Position numbers and translations under genes: made by a program. DNA of 64,000 nucleotides from Cyanobium sp. ATX 6F1 (GTDB lineage: Bacteria > Cyanobacteriota > Cyanobacteriia > PCC-6307 > Cyanobiaceae): assembly GCF_024346315.1 (NCBI RefSeq), contig NZ_JAGQCS010000001.1, forward strand, positions 62,001-126,000, in the 5' to 3' direction. Numbering within the stretch: the first letter of the stretch is position 1; each line of letters begins with the position of its first letter. Below are positions 18,041 through 27,040 of this stretch, in pieces. The notes beneath the pieces were generated by a model. That model was not told where the DNA came from and searched no databases. It worked only from the letters and a program-made list of their open reading frames with translations.

Positions 18041-20920
18041 GTGGCTTTTCGTCCCTTTCGCCGGCCGTTCCCGTGGCTTGCCGCGGCCCTGGGACTGCTT
18101 GTCGCCGCCACCGCGGTGCTGCTCCTCTCGCGGCTGTCGATCGAGTGGGAATGGTTCGCCCAGTTCGACTTCCAGCAGGTGCTGCTCCGCCGCTGGCTGC
18201 TGCAGCTGACGGCCTTCGTGCTCGTGATGGGGTTGGGGGTTCCGCTGCAACTGCAGCAACTGGGCCGTTGCTGGCGCCTTCGGTCCACAGGCGGAACCGG
18301 CAGCGCGCCGGCCAAGGTCCTGCCGCGCCTGACCTTGCTGCGGCTGGAGCCCGCACCGTTGGTGATCATGCTGGCGGTGCTGCTGCTGCTGCTGGTCGGT
18401 GGCCTCACCTACCTGTTCATGCAGGCCAGGGGGCTGATCAGCGCTCCGTTCAGCGGCGAGGTGATCACCGGCCTGCCGGCCCTGGCCGATCTACCGATCC
18501 CCCTCGTGGTCGCGTTGCTGGTGGCGCTACCCCTGCCCCTGCTGACCCGTCCATTCACCACGCTGCAACTCACGCTGGTGGCGGCCCTGGCCGGTTCGGC
18601 CACCGCCCTGGCGCGGGGCTGGAGCCTCTGGTTGCCAGCGCTGCTGGCGGTCCCCTTCGGCGAGGGGGATCCGCTCACCGGCTTCGACATCAGCTTCACC
18701 GTCTTGCGGCTGCCGGCGCTGAATCTGCTGCTGAGCATCCTTCTGGCCCAGACGATCGTGGGGTTCGCCGCCTGCCTCTGGCTCACCTTCAGCGAAGGAA
18801 CCAGCCTCAGCGATCTGCGCTTCGTGGGCCTGAGCCGTGCCCAGCAAGGGGTGCTCAAGCCCCAGTTCGCGGTCCTCTGCCTGCTCGCCGCCTTCAGCAC
18901 CGCCCTGGCCCCCTTCGATCTGATGGTGCAGGGCAGCGGGGTGGCCTCCGGCGCCGGATTCGTCGATCTGCATGTGCGCCTGCCGCTGCGGCTGCTGCTC
19001 GCCGCCCTGCTGGTGCTCACCGCCACGGGCCTGCTGGCCTCGGTGCGCCGTCACTGGTTGCGGCGAGTGGCATTGCTCCCCCTGCTGGCCACGCTGGTGC
19101 TGGTGCCGATCACCGAGTTCGTGGTCGCTCCTCTGGCGCAACGCTTCTGGGTGCAGCCGCGGGAGCTGGTGATGGAGGCGCCCTACATCGAGCGCAGCAT
19201 CCGCGGCACCCGCCGAGCCTTCGGGCTGGAGGCGATCCAGGAGGGCACCCTCAATCCCCAGCAGAAGCTCACCCCTGCCGATCTGGAATCGGCGCCGGGA
19301 ACCCTGGCCAACATCCGCCTGTGGGACAGTCGCCCCCTGCTGGCCGCCAACCGGCAGCTGCAGCAGTTAAGGCTGTACTACACCTTCCCCTCCGCGGCGG
19401 TGGACCGCTATCCGCTGCTGGGGGATCCCCTTCGCCGCGGCTCGCAGCAGGTCTTGATCGCGGCGCGGGAACTCGACAGCGGCGCCCTGCCGACCGGCTC
19501 GCGCACCTGGCTCAACCGCCATCTGGTGTTCACCCACGGCTACGGCTTCACCGTCTCGCCGGTGAACGTCTTCGGCCCTGACGGCCTGCCTCTGTTCTTC
19601 GTCAAGGACCTGGGCCGCAGCGGCCGGGTGCAGGGCATCCCCAAGCTGGGCATCAGCAACGCCGCCGCCGAGACGTCTCTGCCGGTGGGGGAACCGCGCC
19701 TGTACTACGCCTCGGCGCCGGCTCCCTATGTGATCGCCCCCACCAAGGTGCAGGAATTCGACTTCCCCGACGGGGAGCTGAACGTCTACACCCATTTCTC
19801 GGGGCGGCTCGGAATCCGCCTCGACTCCTCCTGGCAACGGCTCAAGGCAGCGGTCTACCTGCGCGAACCGCGGCTGCTGTTCAACGGTTCGTTGACACCC
19901 GACTCGCTGCTGCTGATCCGCAGGCAGGTGAACGAACGGCTGGAGGCCCTGGCGCCGTTCCTGCATTTCGAGGCCGAGCCGTATCTGGTCACGGCGCGGG
20001 TGGAGGGCTCCCCCGGCTTCGAGCCCTCCCAGCATCAGTACTGGATGCTCGACGGATTCACCAACAGCCGCAGTTACCCCTACAGCGACGCCAACGCCAA
20101 GGGCATCCGCTACTTCCGCAACCCGGTGAAGGCGGTGGTGGATGCCCACGACGGGCGCCTGTGGCTCTACGTGAACGATCCCAGCGATCCGGTGCTGCGC
20201 ACCTGGCAGCGGGCGTTCCCTGAGCTGTTCCGCCCGCTGCAGGAGATGCCGGCGGCGCTGCTCAGCCACATCCGCGTGCCGCTCAGCCAGTTCGCGATCC
20301 AGTCGGAGCGTCTGCTGCGTTACCACGTCACCGATGTGCGTACCTTCTACAACGGTGACGACGTCTGGTCGATCCCGCTTGAGGTCTACGGCTCCAGCAA
20401 CGTGCCCGTGGAGCCGTATCACGCCACCCTGCAGCTGCCAGGCAAGGAGCGGCCTGAATTCGTGCTGTTGCTGCCGTTCTCGCCCCTGCGCCGCACCAAC
20501 CTGGTGGGCTGGCTGGCGGCGCGCAACGATCCCCCCCATTACGGCGAGCTGGTGCTAGTGCGCTTCCCCCAGCAGCGGCTGCTGCTGGGTCCGCAGCAGA
20601 TCTCGGCCCTGATCGAGCAGGACCCGGTGATCAGCTTTCAGTTTGGCCTCTGGAACCGCACGGGCTCCCAGCTGCTTCGAGGCAATCTGCTGTTGCTGCC
20701 GGTGGGCCGGGGCCTGCTCTACGTGGAGCCCATCTACCTGCAATCGAAAAACAACAATCTGCCCACCCTGGTGCGGGTGGTGGTCACCGACGGTCGCCGC
20801 TTCGTGATGGAGCGCAGCCTCGACGACGCCCTCGCCCGGTTGGTGGGGCCCAAGGCCCAGGAGGCCCAGGGATTTGCCGCCCTGGAACAGGCGGCCGCGC
20901 CCGTCAAAGCAGCGCCCTGA
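18041..20920 (+). CDS. UPF0182 family large membrane protein
   Basis: 959 residues. About seven hydrophobic helices occupy the first 360 residues, then a long extracytoplasmic-type domain begins after VLVPITEFVVAPLAQRFWVQPREL and runs almost to the end, including RSIRGTRRAFGL and NPQQKLTPADL segments typical of UPF0182. The family is widespread in cyanobacteria and actinobacteria; its function is unknown. GTG 18041 gives a basic N-terminus followed at once by the first helix. Divergent from thrC. Confidence 0.9.
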   Translation: MAFRPFRRPFPWLAAALGLLVAATAVLLLSRLSIEWEWFAQFDFQQVLLRRWLLQLTAFVLVMGLGVPLQLQQLGRCWRLRSTGGTGSAPAKVLPRLTLLRLEPAPLVIMLAVLLLLLVGGLTYLFMQARGLISAPFSGEVITGLPALADLPIPLVVALLVALPLPLLTRPFTTLQLTLVAALAGSATALARGWSLWLPALLAVPFGEGDPLTGFDISFTVLRLPALNLLLSILLAQTIVGFAACLWLTFSEGTSLSDLRFVGLSRAQQGVLKPQFAVLCLLAAFSTALAPFDLMVQGSGVASGAGFVDLHVRLPLRLLLAALLVLTATGLLASVRRHWLRRVALLPLLATLVLVPITEFVVAPLAQRFWVQPRELVMEAPYIERSIRGTRRAFGLEAIQEGTLNPQQKLTPADLESAPGTLANIRLWDSRPLLAANRQLQQLRLYYTFPSAAVDRYPLLGDPLRRGSQQVLIAARELDSGALPTGSRTWLNRHLVFTHGYGFTVSPVNVFGPDGLPLFFVKDLGRSGRVQGIPKLGISNAAAETSLPVGEPRLYYASAPAPYVIAPTKVQEFDFPDGELNVYTHFSGRLGIRLDSSWQRLKAAVYLREPRLLFNGSLTPDSLLLIRRQVNERLEALAPFLHFEAEPYLVTARVEGSPGFEPSQHQYWMLDGFTNSRSYPYSDANAKGIRYFRNPVKAVVDAHDGRLWLYVNDPSDPVLRTWQRAFPELFRPLQEMPAALLSHIRVPLSQFAIQSERLLRYHVTDVRTFYNGDDVWSIPLEVYGSSNVPVEPYHATLQLPGKERPEFVLLLPFSPLRRTNLVGWLAARNDPPHYGELVLVRFPQQRLLLGPQQISALIEQDPVISFQFGLWNRTGSQLLRGNLLLLPVGRGLLYVEPIYLQSKNNNLPTLVRVVVTDGRRFVMERSLDDALARLVGPKAQEAQGFAALEQAAAPVKAAP

Positions 20921-20939
20921 GAAGCCGCACCGTCCCATG

Positions 20940-20960
20940 AAAAAGGGGCCCGAAGGCCCC
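20940..20960 (-). terminator. Intrinsic terminator downstream of fbaA
   Basis: Read on the minus strand: GGGGCC-TTCG-GGCCCC followed by TTTTT. A perfect 6-bp GC stem with a UUCG tetraloop and a T-run makes this the clearest rho-independent terminator in the window. It lies about 28 bases after the fbaA stop and just beyond the convergent UPF0182 stop. Confidence 0.92.
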
Positions 20961-20988
20961 TGAACCCATCCTTGGGCTGGTCTCGGAT

Positions 20989-22062
20989 TCAGACGGCCAC
21001 CGCGGTCTTCGGATCAAGAGCACCCTTGGCGTAGAGGCCGGCGTAGAAGTTGATGTCGCGTTGCTTGATCTTGCTGGCGTTGCCGGCACACCAGAACTGC
21101 TGATAGCGGTCGAGGCAGACCTGCTTCATGTAGGCCCGGGCGGGCTTGTTGAAGTGGCGGGGGTCGAAGTTGGAGGGATCTTTGAAGGCGGCTTCACGCA
21201 CGGCTGCTGTGAAAGCCAGGCGGTTGTCGGTGTCGATGTTGATCTTGCGCACACCGTTGCGGATGCCTTCCTGGATCTCCTCGACGGGCACCCCGTAGGT
21301 TTCGGGGATCGCGCCGCCGTACTTGTTGATCATGTCCAGCCATTCCTGGGGCACGGAGGAGGAGCCGTGCATCACCAGGTGGGTGTTGGGGAGGGCCTTG
21401 TGGATCTCCGCGATCCGGGAGATCGCCAGCACCTCACCGGTGGGCTTGCGGGTGAATTTGTAGGCGCCGTGGCTGGTGCCGATGGCGATCGCCAGGGCAT
21501 CCACCTTGGTCTTGGCGACGAAGTCGGCCGCCTCGGCCGGATCGGTGAGCAGCTGGTCGTGGGAGAGGGCGCCTTCGAAGCCGTGGCCGTCCTCGGCCTC
21601 ACCCTTGCCGGTCTCCAGGGAGCCCAGGCAGCCCAGTTCGCCTTCGACGCTCACGCCGATGGCATGGGCCACATCCACCACTTCCTTGGTGACAGCCACG
21701 TTGTACTCGTAGCTGGCGGGGGTTTTGGCGTCGGCTTCGAGCGAGCCATCCATCATCACGGAGGTGAAGCCGTTGGCGGCGGCCCCAAAGCAGGTGGCGG
21801 GGCTGTTGCCGTGGTCCTGGTGCATCACCACCGGGATGTCGGGATAGGTTTCCACCGCCGCCAGGATCAGATGGCGCAGGAAGTTCTCACCGGCGTACTG
21901 ACGGGCGCCGCGGGAAGCCTGCAGGATCACCGGGCTGTCGGTCTCGTAGGCCGCCTCCATGATCGACTGCACCTGTTCCAGGTTGTTGACGTTGAAGGCT
22001 GGGATGCCATAGCCGTTCTCTGCGGCATGGTCCAGCAGCAGCCGAAGCGGAACGAGCGCCAT
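20989..22062 (-). CDS. fbaA: Fructose-bisphosphate aldolase, class II
   Basis: Zinc aldolase interconverting fructose-1,6-bisphosphate (and sedoheptulose-1,7-bisphosphate in the Calvin cycle) with triose phosphates. 357 residues, with the N-terminal [24 protein letters not shown], the metal-binding HQDHGNS and the later GTSHGAYK and HGSSSVP segments of the Calvin-cycle subgroup. The ATG at 22062 has GAGG nine bases ahead. A TAGAGT box at 22205-22210 (minus) would give a leader near 140 bases that holds three 9-bp repeats and a 15-bp palindrome. A strong terminator follows. Confidence 0.97.
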   Translation of the reverse strand: MALVPLRLLLDHAAENGYGIPAFNVNNLEQVQSIMEAAYETDSPVILQASRGARQYAGENFLRHLILAAVETYPDIPVVMHQDHGNSPATCFGAAANGFTSVMMDGSLEADAKTPASYEYNVAVTKEVVDVAHAIGVSVEGELGCLGSLETGKGEAEDGHGFEGALSHDQLLTDPAEAADFVAKTKVDALAIAIGTSHGAYKFTRKPTGEVLAISRIAEIHKALPNTHLVMHGSSSVPQEWLDMINKYGGAIPETYGVPVEEIQEGIRNGVRKINIDTDNRLAFTAAVREAAFKDPSNFDPRHFNKPARAYMKQVCLDRYQQFWCAGNASKIKQRDINFYAGLYAKGALDPKTAVAV

Positions 22063-22144
22063 GGGAAGAATCCTCGGGGGTGTGGAGAGAGATGACAGGG
22101 ATGAAGGCAGCCGTGATGAACGACGTTCACCCGGAGGCTTGGTC

Positions 22145-22184
22145 GCCTGGATTGCCTGGGTTGCCTGAACGGCGTTGAACGCCG
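22145..22184. promoter_or_regulatory. Triple 9-bp repeat plus 15-bp palindrome in the fbaA leader region
   Basis: GCCTGGATT, GCCTGGGTT and GCCTGAACG start at 22145, 22154 and 22163 with an exact 9-bp period and run into the palindrome CGGCGTTGAACGCCG (22170-22184). The block lies 80-120 bases upstream of the fbaA ATG and just downstream of a possible -10 box, so it could be an operator or an RNA hairpin in the leader. Confidence 0.5.
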
Positions 22185-22204
22185 ACCTTGCTGAGCCTGT
22201 TCAA

Positions 22205-22210
22205 ACTCTA
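22205..22210 (-). promoter_or_regulatory. Candidate -10 box (TAGAGT) for fbaA
   Basis: TAGAGT on the minus strand in the 253-base gap upstream of fbaA, the only good -10-like hexamer I see there. No convincing -35 partner is visible. Confidence 0.3.
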
Positions 22211-22315
22211 GGGGATGCCCCTTGAACCCCTGCGAGGGAGCCCCAGACAGCGAAAGTGCTCTCACCAGATGGCCTGACGAGATCGCTGAGCGGGCCCCTG
22301 AAGAGAGGGCCTCAC

Positions 22316-23455
22316 TCAGCCGAGCCGCTCCTGCAGGCCGCTGGCGGCGGAACGCTGGGCCGCATCGCAGCAGCGCTGGCTCAGGGCCGCCTCCGCCAGA
22401 CCGGGCACCATGGGCCTGTCAGCGCGGACGGCCTCGGCCCACCAGCCCAGCAGCCGCCGCACCGGGGCGATCCGTCCATCCACCCAGGTGCGCGCAAAGG
22501 CCAGGGCCGGATCGGGGCTCACGCTCTGGAGCGGCTCACCGCCGCGGGAGATCCAGAGCTGGAAGCCGTGCACATAGTCGCCCTGGTTGTCAGACCCCAG
22601 CACCAGGGTGGCCTCACTGCCGTAGAGCTCGATCCAGTAGCCACGCCCCCGCCGCGTCACCGCCGCCAGGGTCAACTGGGCCGGCACCGTTCCGTTCACT
22701 CCAGCCCCCAGGCTGAGCTGGGCCAGGGCAATGTCCTCGGCATCGACCGCGGCCAACCGGCCGGAACCATCGGACAGCGGCCGCTCGGGGATCGCCACCC
22801 GGGTGCTGGCCGTCAGCTCCAGGGTGGGCCCGATCAGCCAGTGCAGGGTGTCGAAGGCGTGGCTGCCCAGGGAGCCGATCACGCCACCGCCCTGGTCCGC
22901 CTGGGCATACCAGTTCCAGGGGCGGCTCGCGTCACTGCGGCTGCCCATCAGCCAGTCGAGCTTCACCAGATAGGGCTCCCCCAGGGTGCCCTGTTCCAGC
23001 AGCGCCTTGAGCTGCTGGAACACCGGCACCGCCCGGTACTCGAAATCCACCGCCACACAGCACCGCCGAGCCAGGGCCAGCCGCCGCAGCTCCTCCACCT
23101 GGCCTGCCCCAAGGCCCACGGGCTTCTCCAGCAGCAGGTGCTTGCCGGCTTCCAGGGCCCGACAGGCCAGATCGAAGCGCACGGCGGGGGGGGTGGCGAT
23201 CACCAGGGCCTCGATCGCCGGATCCGCCAGCAGGGCCTCGAAATCGCAGGTACCGGGCAACTCGGCGGCGCGACAGGCGGCCTCCAGCCGCTCGGCGCGC
23301 GGATGCCAGAGGGCCACCGGCTCGGTGAGCGGCTGATCCCGCAGGGCCGGCAGGTGCACCTTCTCGCCGAACCCCAGGCCGGCGATCGCCACCCTCAAAG
23401 GGGTCGCAGGTGAAGCCGCCAAGGGGGCCCCTGCCGTGGCGGGGACGGCACTCAT
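22316..23455 (-). CDS. Gfo/Idh/MocA family NAD(P)-dependent oxidoreductase
   Basis: 379 residues. An N-terminal Rossmann fold (VAIAGLGFGEKVHLPAL, glycine motif GLGFG) is followed by the family EKPVGL motif (KHLLLEKPVGL) with the catalytic-type lysine, and GGGVIGSLGSHAFDTLHWL in the C-terminal domain. Enzymes of this family act on sugars, inositol or biliverdin-like substrates; the sequence does not fix which. Its ATG overlaps the stop of the next gene upstream (ATGA shared at 23452-23455), so the two are coupled. Confidence 0.85.
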   Translation of the reverse strand: MSAVPATAGAPLAASPATPLRVAIAGLGFGEKVHLPALRDQPLTEPVALWHPRAERLEAACRAAELPGTCDFEALLADPAIEALVIATPPAVRFDLACRALEAGKHLLLEKPVGLGAGQVEELRRLALARRCCVAVDFEYRAVPVFQQLKALLEQGTLGEPYLVKLDWLMGSRSDASRPWNWYAQADQGGGVIGSLGSHAFDTLHWLIGPTLELTASTRVAIPERPLSDGSGRLAAVDAEDIALAQLSLGAGVNGTVPAQLTLAAVTRRGRGYWIELYGSEATLVLGSDNQGDYVHGFQLWISRGGEPLQSVSPDPALAFARTWVDGRIAPVRRLLGWWAEAVRADRPMVPGLAEAALSQRCCDAAQRSAASGLQERLG

Positions 23456-23868
23456 CGGGCGGCCAGCAGCGGGGCTCCCGCGTCACAGGCCGCCTGCAGC
23501 ACCGCGGCAATCAACGGATCGCCTCCAGCCGGTTGCCACTGGGCGCCGAACTGGGGCCAACCGCCGATGGAGGTGTCGCGGTAGAGCCCCTGGCCGCAGT
23601 CGAGATCCATCACATAGAGGGTGCCCAGTTTGGGCCGGGCCTCCAAATCAGCTTCGTCCGAGGCGGTGCGGAAACGGCTCAGCACCGTGAGTTGGCCGTC
23701 GCGGCCGACCCGCAGGCTGCCCGCATCCCACCACTGCTCCCCCTCGGCCGTGGTGCCCACCGAGCGCCACTCCAGCGGGGCCGCCCCAACCCCCGCCGGC
23801 AGCCCCATCCAGACGACCAGCGCCAGCAGCAGAGCGCACAGGAGCTTGATTGGTCTGAAACGGCCCAT
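23452..23868 (-). CDS. Secreted or lipid-free exported protein of unknown function
   Basis: 138 residues from ATG 23868. A signal peptide is evident (KLLCALLLALVVWMGLPAGVGAA, cleavage likely after AGVGAA near residue 29). The mature part contains two cysteines (MDLDCGQ and LQAACDAG) that may form a disulfide, with a WRSVG...WWDAGSLR start typical of small exported cyanobacterial proteins. I do not recognise a function. A GTG one codon upstream is an alternative start. It lies 17 bases after accD on the same strand. Confidence 0.65.
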   Translation of the reverse strand: MGRFRPIKLLCALLLALVVWMGLPAGVGAAPLEWRSVGTTAEGEQWWDAGSLRVGRDGQLTVLSRFRTASDEADLEARPKLGTLYVMDLDCGQGLYRDTSIGGWPQFGAQWQPAGGDPLIAAVLQAACDAGAPLLAAR

Positions 23869-23884
23869 CACGTTCAATCCAGGT

Positions 23885-24793
23885 TCAGGCCTTCGCGGCG
23901 ACGGTGGTGCAGCCATGGAGCCGCAACAGCCCCGCCAGGGTGGAGCGCAGGCGGGTGCGCGGCACGATGTGATCAACGAAGCCATGGTCCTGCAGGTATT
24001 CGGCGGTCTGGAAGCCGTCGGGCAACCGCTCCCGCAGGGTCTGCTCGATCACACGCCGGCCGGCGAAACCGATCAGCGCCTTGGGCTCGGCCAGGATCAG
24101 GTCGCCGAGCATGGCGAAGCTGGCGGTCACCCCGCCGGTGGTGGGGTGCGTGAGCAGGGGGATGTAGAGCAGTTCCGCCTGGCGGTGGTGCTGCAGGGCC
24201 CCGGAGATCTTCGCCATCTGCATCAGGCTCAGCATCCCCTCCTGCATGCGGGCGCCACCGGAAGCGCAGACGATCACCACCGGGATCCGCCGGGCGGTGG
24301 CCTCCTCGATCAGCCGGGTGAGGCGCTCGCCCACCACCGATCCCATCGAGCCGCCCATGAAGCGGAAATCCATCACCCCCAGGGCCAGGGGCAGACCCTC
24401 GATCCGGCACAGTCCCGTGACCACCGCATCCTTGAGGCCTGTGCTGAGCTGGCTGTCCCGCAGACGATCGGCGTAGCTGCGGCGGTCCTTGAAAGCCAGG
24501 GGATCGGTGGGCGTGAGCTCGCCATCGAGCACCTCAAAGCTGCCGGGATCGGCGATCAGCCGGATGCGCTCCTCGCTGTGGATGCGGTGGTGGTGGCCGC
24601 AGCCGCTGCAGACGCTGGCATGGGCGATCAGGTCTTTGCGGTAGACCACCAGGCCGCATTCGGGGCACTTGCTCCAGAGGCCGTCCCCCTCTTCGGGTTC
24701 CTGGGCGGCACGCACCACCGGAGTGGTCTTGCGACGATCGGCGAACCAGTCGAACAGCGACACGGCGGAGCGGACCCTGGGGGAATCAGCCAT
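23885..24793 (-). CDS. accD: Acetyl-CoA carboxylase carboxyltransferase subunit beta
   Basis: Beta half of the carboxyltransferase that transfers carboxyl from biotin to acetyl-CoA, the first step of fatty acid synthesis. 302 residues with the N-terminal zinc ribbon CPEC...CSGC (Cys43, 46, 62, 65) and the carboxyltransferase core with [23 protein letters not shown] and [12 protein letters not shown]. Its ATG shares one base with the pilD stop (TAATG), indicating coupling. Confidence 0.97.
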   Translation of the reverse strand: MADSPRVRSAVSLFDWFADRRKTTPVVRAAQEPEEGDGLWSKCPECGLVVYRKDLIAHASVCSGCGHHHRIHSEERIRLIADPGSFEVLDGELTPTDPLAFKDRRSYADRLRDSQLSTGLKDAVVTGLCRIEGLPLALGVMDFRFMGGSMGSVVGERLTRLIEEATARRIPVVIVCASGGARMQEGMLSLMQMAKISGALQHHRQAELLYIPLLTHPTTGGVTASFAMLGDLILAEPKALIGFAGRRVIEQTLRERLPDGFQTAEYLQDHGFVDHIVPRTRLRSTLAGLLRLHGCTTVAAKA

Positions 24794-25650
24794 TAAAGGC
24801 CGGCAAAGCCCAGGCGCTCAGCGAACTGCCGCAGCCACCAGCCGTTGCCCCCCAGCCACAGGGCCACGCCGCCGGCCGCCAGGAAGGGACCGAAGGGAAA
24901 GGGCTCATGGCGCTTGAGCCGGCCCGTGAGGCGCCCCAGGCTGCCGAGCAGGGCACCGCCCAGCACCGCCAGGGCCACCGCCAGACCCATCCCGGCAAGC
25001 CCCAGCCAGGCCCCCAGCAGGGCGGTGAGCTTGGCGTCACCGAGGCCCAGGGCGGGCTGACCCATGGCCTTCTCGGCCAGCCAACTGAGCCCTTCAAAGG
25101 CCAGCAGACCGACGGCGGCGGCAAGCAGATGATCCAGCAACAGCCGCCGGCCGATGGCCTCCCCCTGGCTGAACCCCAATACCGCCGTCACGGCCCAGCC
25201 CAGGAGCACCCCCCAGCGGCAGAGCGGTTCCGGCAGCCACAGCTGATCGAGGTCGATCAGCACCAGCGGCACCAGCCAGCTCACGAACAGCCAGCCGGCC
25301 GCCAGCAGCAGCCAGGGGGCTGGAGCTCCCATGGCCGAGGGAACCGCCAGCAGCACCGCCACCCATAGCCCGGCGGTGAGCAGCTCCACCAGGGGGTAGC
25401 GGATGGCGATCGGGCCCCGGCAATGGCGGCAGCGGCCCCGCAGCAGCATCCAGCCGAGCAGGGGCAGGTTGTCGTACCAGCGCAGGCGGGTGCCGCAGTG
25501 GGGGCAGTGACTGGGGGGGGAAACGATCGATTCCTCCCGCGGAACCCGCCAGGCCACCACGTTCAGGAAGCTGCCGACGCAGGCCCCGATCAGCGCCGCC
25601 CCAAGGGGCAGAACCTGGACGCTGGCAAGAAGCGGAGCCGTGGCGCTCAA
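24793..25650 (-). CDS. pilD: Prepilin peptidase / N-methyltransferase
   Basis: Membrane aspartyl protease that cleaves type IV prepilin leaders and N-methylates the new N-terminus; used for pili and DNA uptake. 285 residues, multi-helix. The methylase-associated zinc site CPHC...CRHC (Cys49, 52, 74, 77) is intact, and the catalytic aspartates lie in [11 protein letters not shown] and the GLGDAKL (GxGD) motif. The start is TTG at 25650, supported by GAGG six bases ahead. One-base overlap with accD downstream. Confidence 0.93.
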   Translation of the reverse strand: MSATAPLLASVQVLPLGAALIGACVGSFLNVVAWRVPREESIVSPPSHCPHCGTRLRWYDNLPLLGWMLLRGRCRHCRGPIAIRYPLVELLTAGLWVAVLLAVPSAMGAPAPWLLLAAGWLFVSWLVPLVLIDLDQLWLPEPLCRWGVLLGWAVTAVLGFSQGEAIGRRLLLDHLLAAAVGLLAFEGLSWLAEKAMGQPALGLGDAKLTALLGAWLGLAGMGLAVALAVLGGALLGSLGRLTGRLKRHEPFPFGPFLAAGGVALWLGGNGWWLRQFAERLGFAGL

Positions 25651-25657
25651 GCGGACC

Positions 25658-26035
25658 TCAGAGGGACTTCGGGGAGGAGGGTTTGCGGGGGAGGCGCAGC
25701 CGGGCTGAACCGCCGCGGCCCAGCCGGCCCCAGATCAGCTCGATCGGAACAAACTGCTCGTCCGGCAGCAGCACCGGCGGGTCAAAGACGATCCGCCCCT
25801 GGAGCGTGCTCAACCTGGCGTTGAGCACCACGCCGCAGACATCAGCTCCAGCGAAACAGTGATCGAGGGCCTGGAACAGAACCCGACGGGCGGCCTGGAT
25901 GACCAATCGGCTGTTGATCTGATCGAGACGCAACTCTGGGGCTGCCTTGGTGGAGGCGCCCGAGATCAGAAACGAGGGGGCAGACTTCGTGGGTGTGGCG
26001 AAGGAAATCGGCCTCACCAGTACGAATGGCAGCAC
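25658..26035 (-). CDS. Hypothetical protein
   Basis: 125 residues from GTG 26035, seven bases upstream of pilD. The N-terminal 30 residues are mildly hydrophobic and may be a weak export signal; the centre (LRLDQINSRLVIQAARRVLFQALDHCF) looks alpha-helical; the C-terminus is Arg/Gly-rich (GRLGRGGSARLRLPRKP). The organisation resembles a short exported or membrane-peripheral protein. No family recognised, and the start is uncertain. Confidence 0.5.
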   Translation of the reverse strand: MLPFVLVRPISFATPTKSAPSFLISGASTKAAPELRLDQINSRLVIQAARRVLFQALDHCFAGADVCGVVLNARLSTLQGRIVFDPPVLLPDEQFVPIELIWGRLGRGGSARLRLPRKPSSPKSL

Positions 26036-26058
26036 CAGACTAAGGGCTGACGCTGCAA

Positions 26059-26961
26059 TCAGGCCAGCTTCTTCTTCTCTTCAATCATCCGATGGATGAT
26101 CGGAGTGAGGATCAGCTCCATCGCGAAGCCCATCTTGCCGCCGCTCACCACGATGGAGGTGGGGCTGGACATGAAGGAGTCGTGGATCATGTCGAGCAGG
26201 TAGGTGAAGTCGATCCCCCACTTCTCGCGAGCCCCCTTGCGGAAGTGGACGATCACGAAGCTTTCATCTGCGGTGGGAATACTCCGAATCATGAAGGGGT
26301 TCGAGGTATCGACGGTGGAGACCCGCTGGAAGTTGATGTCGGTGCGGCTGAACTGCGGGCAGATGTGATTGATGTAATCGGGCATGCGGCGCAGGATCGT
26401 GTCCACCGTGGCCTCGGCCGAGTAGCCGCGCTCCTGGTTGTCACGGGCGATCTTCTGGATCCACTCCAGGTTCACGATCGGCACCACGCCGATCAGCAGG
26501 TCCGCCAACTTGGGCAGGTCGTAGCCCTCCCCAACCACGCCACCGTGCAGGCCCTCGTAGAAGAGCAGGTCGCTGTCGGCGGGGATGGTCTCCCAGGGGG
26601 TGAACTGGCCGGGCTGGAGGCTGGTGCCGAGGCGGGCGTTGTGCTCGGCAGCTTCCTCCACCGAGTGCAGGTAGTAGCGCTTCTGGCCGCTGCCGGTCTC
26701 GCCGTAGGTCTCGAAGAGTTCGGCGAGCTTGTCGAACAGGTTGGCCTCGGGGCCGAAGTGGGAGAAGTTTTCGCCATTGGCCACGGCAACGGCCATGGCT
26801 TCCTTCATCGGGCCCCGCTCGAAGCGGTGGTAGCTGTCGCCTTCCACCACGGCGGGATGGATGCCCTCGCGGGTGAAGATGTATTCGAAGGCACGCTTGA
26901 CGGTGCTTGTTCCAGCGCCGGAGGAACCGGTGACAGACACAACCGGGTGACGCTTCGACAT
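26059..26961 (-). CDS. prk: Phosphoribulokinase
   Basis: Calvin-cycle kinase making ribulose-1,5-bisphosphate, the RuBisCO substrate. 300 residues from ATG 26961, with the P-loop GSSGAGTST at 12-20 and the downstream EGDSYHRFER, NLFDKLAE and IARDNQERG segments. Both the length and the MSKRHPVVSVTG start match the short class I form rather than the longer class II form of plants and beta-cyanobacteria, consistent with an alpha-cyanobacterial genome. The frame extends upstream to 27153 but that part overlaps leuB and is not conserved-looking. Confidence 0.95.
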   Translation of the reverse strand: MSKRHPVVSVTGSSGAGTSTVKRAFEYIFTREGIHPAVVEGDSYHRFERGPMKEAMAVAVANGENFSHFGPEANLFDKLAELFETYGETGSGQKRYYLHSVEEAAEHNARLGTSLQPGQFTPWETIPADSDLLFYEGLHGGVVGEGYDLPKLADLLIGVVPIVNLEWIQKIARDNQERGYSAEATVDTILRRMPDYINHICPQFSRTDINFQRVSTVDTSNPFMIRSIPTADESFVIVHFRKGAREKWGIDFTYLLDMIHDSFMSSPTSIVVSGGKMGFAMELILTPIIHRMIEEKKKLA

Positions 26962-27040
26962 CGGAGCAAGGGGAGGAAAAGCGAATTCGAGTGTCGCAGA
27001 TCGCCCGCCCGCCCCCGCTGCCGGCAGAGCTGAGCCGCCT

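Noticed and set aside
16623-18356. Long N-terminal extension of threonine synthase
   Set aside because: It crosses the divergent UPF0182 gene and is Arg/Pro/Ala-rich; GTG 17909 gives the expected zinc-ribbon start.
22290-22312. Possible terminator after the Gfo/Idh/MocA gene (GGCCCTCTCTTCAGGGGCC on minus)
   Set aside because: The stem is imperfect and no T-run follows, so I do not list it.
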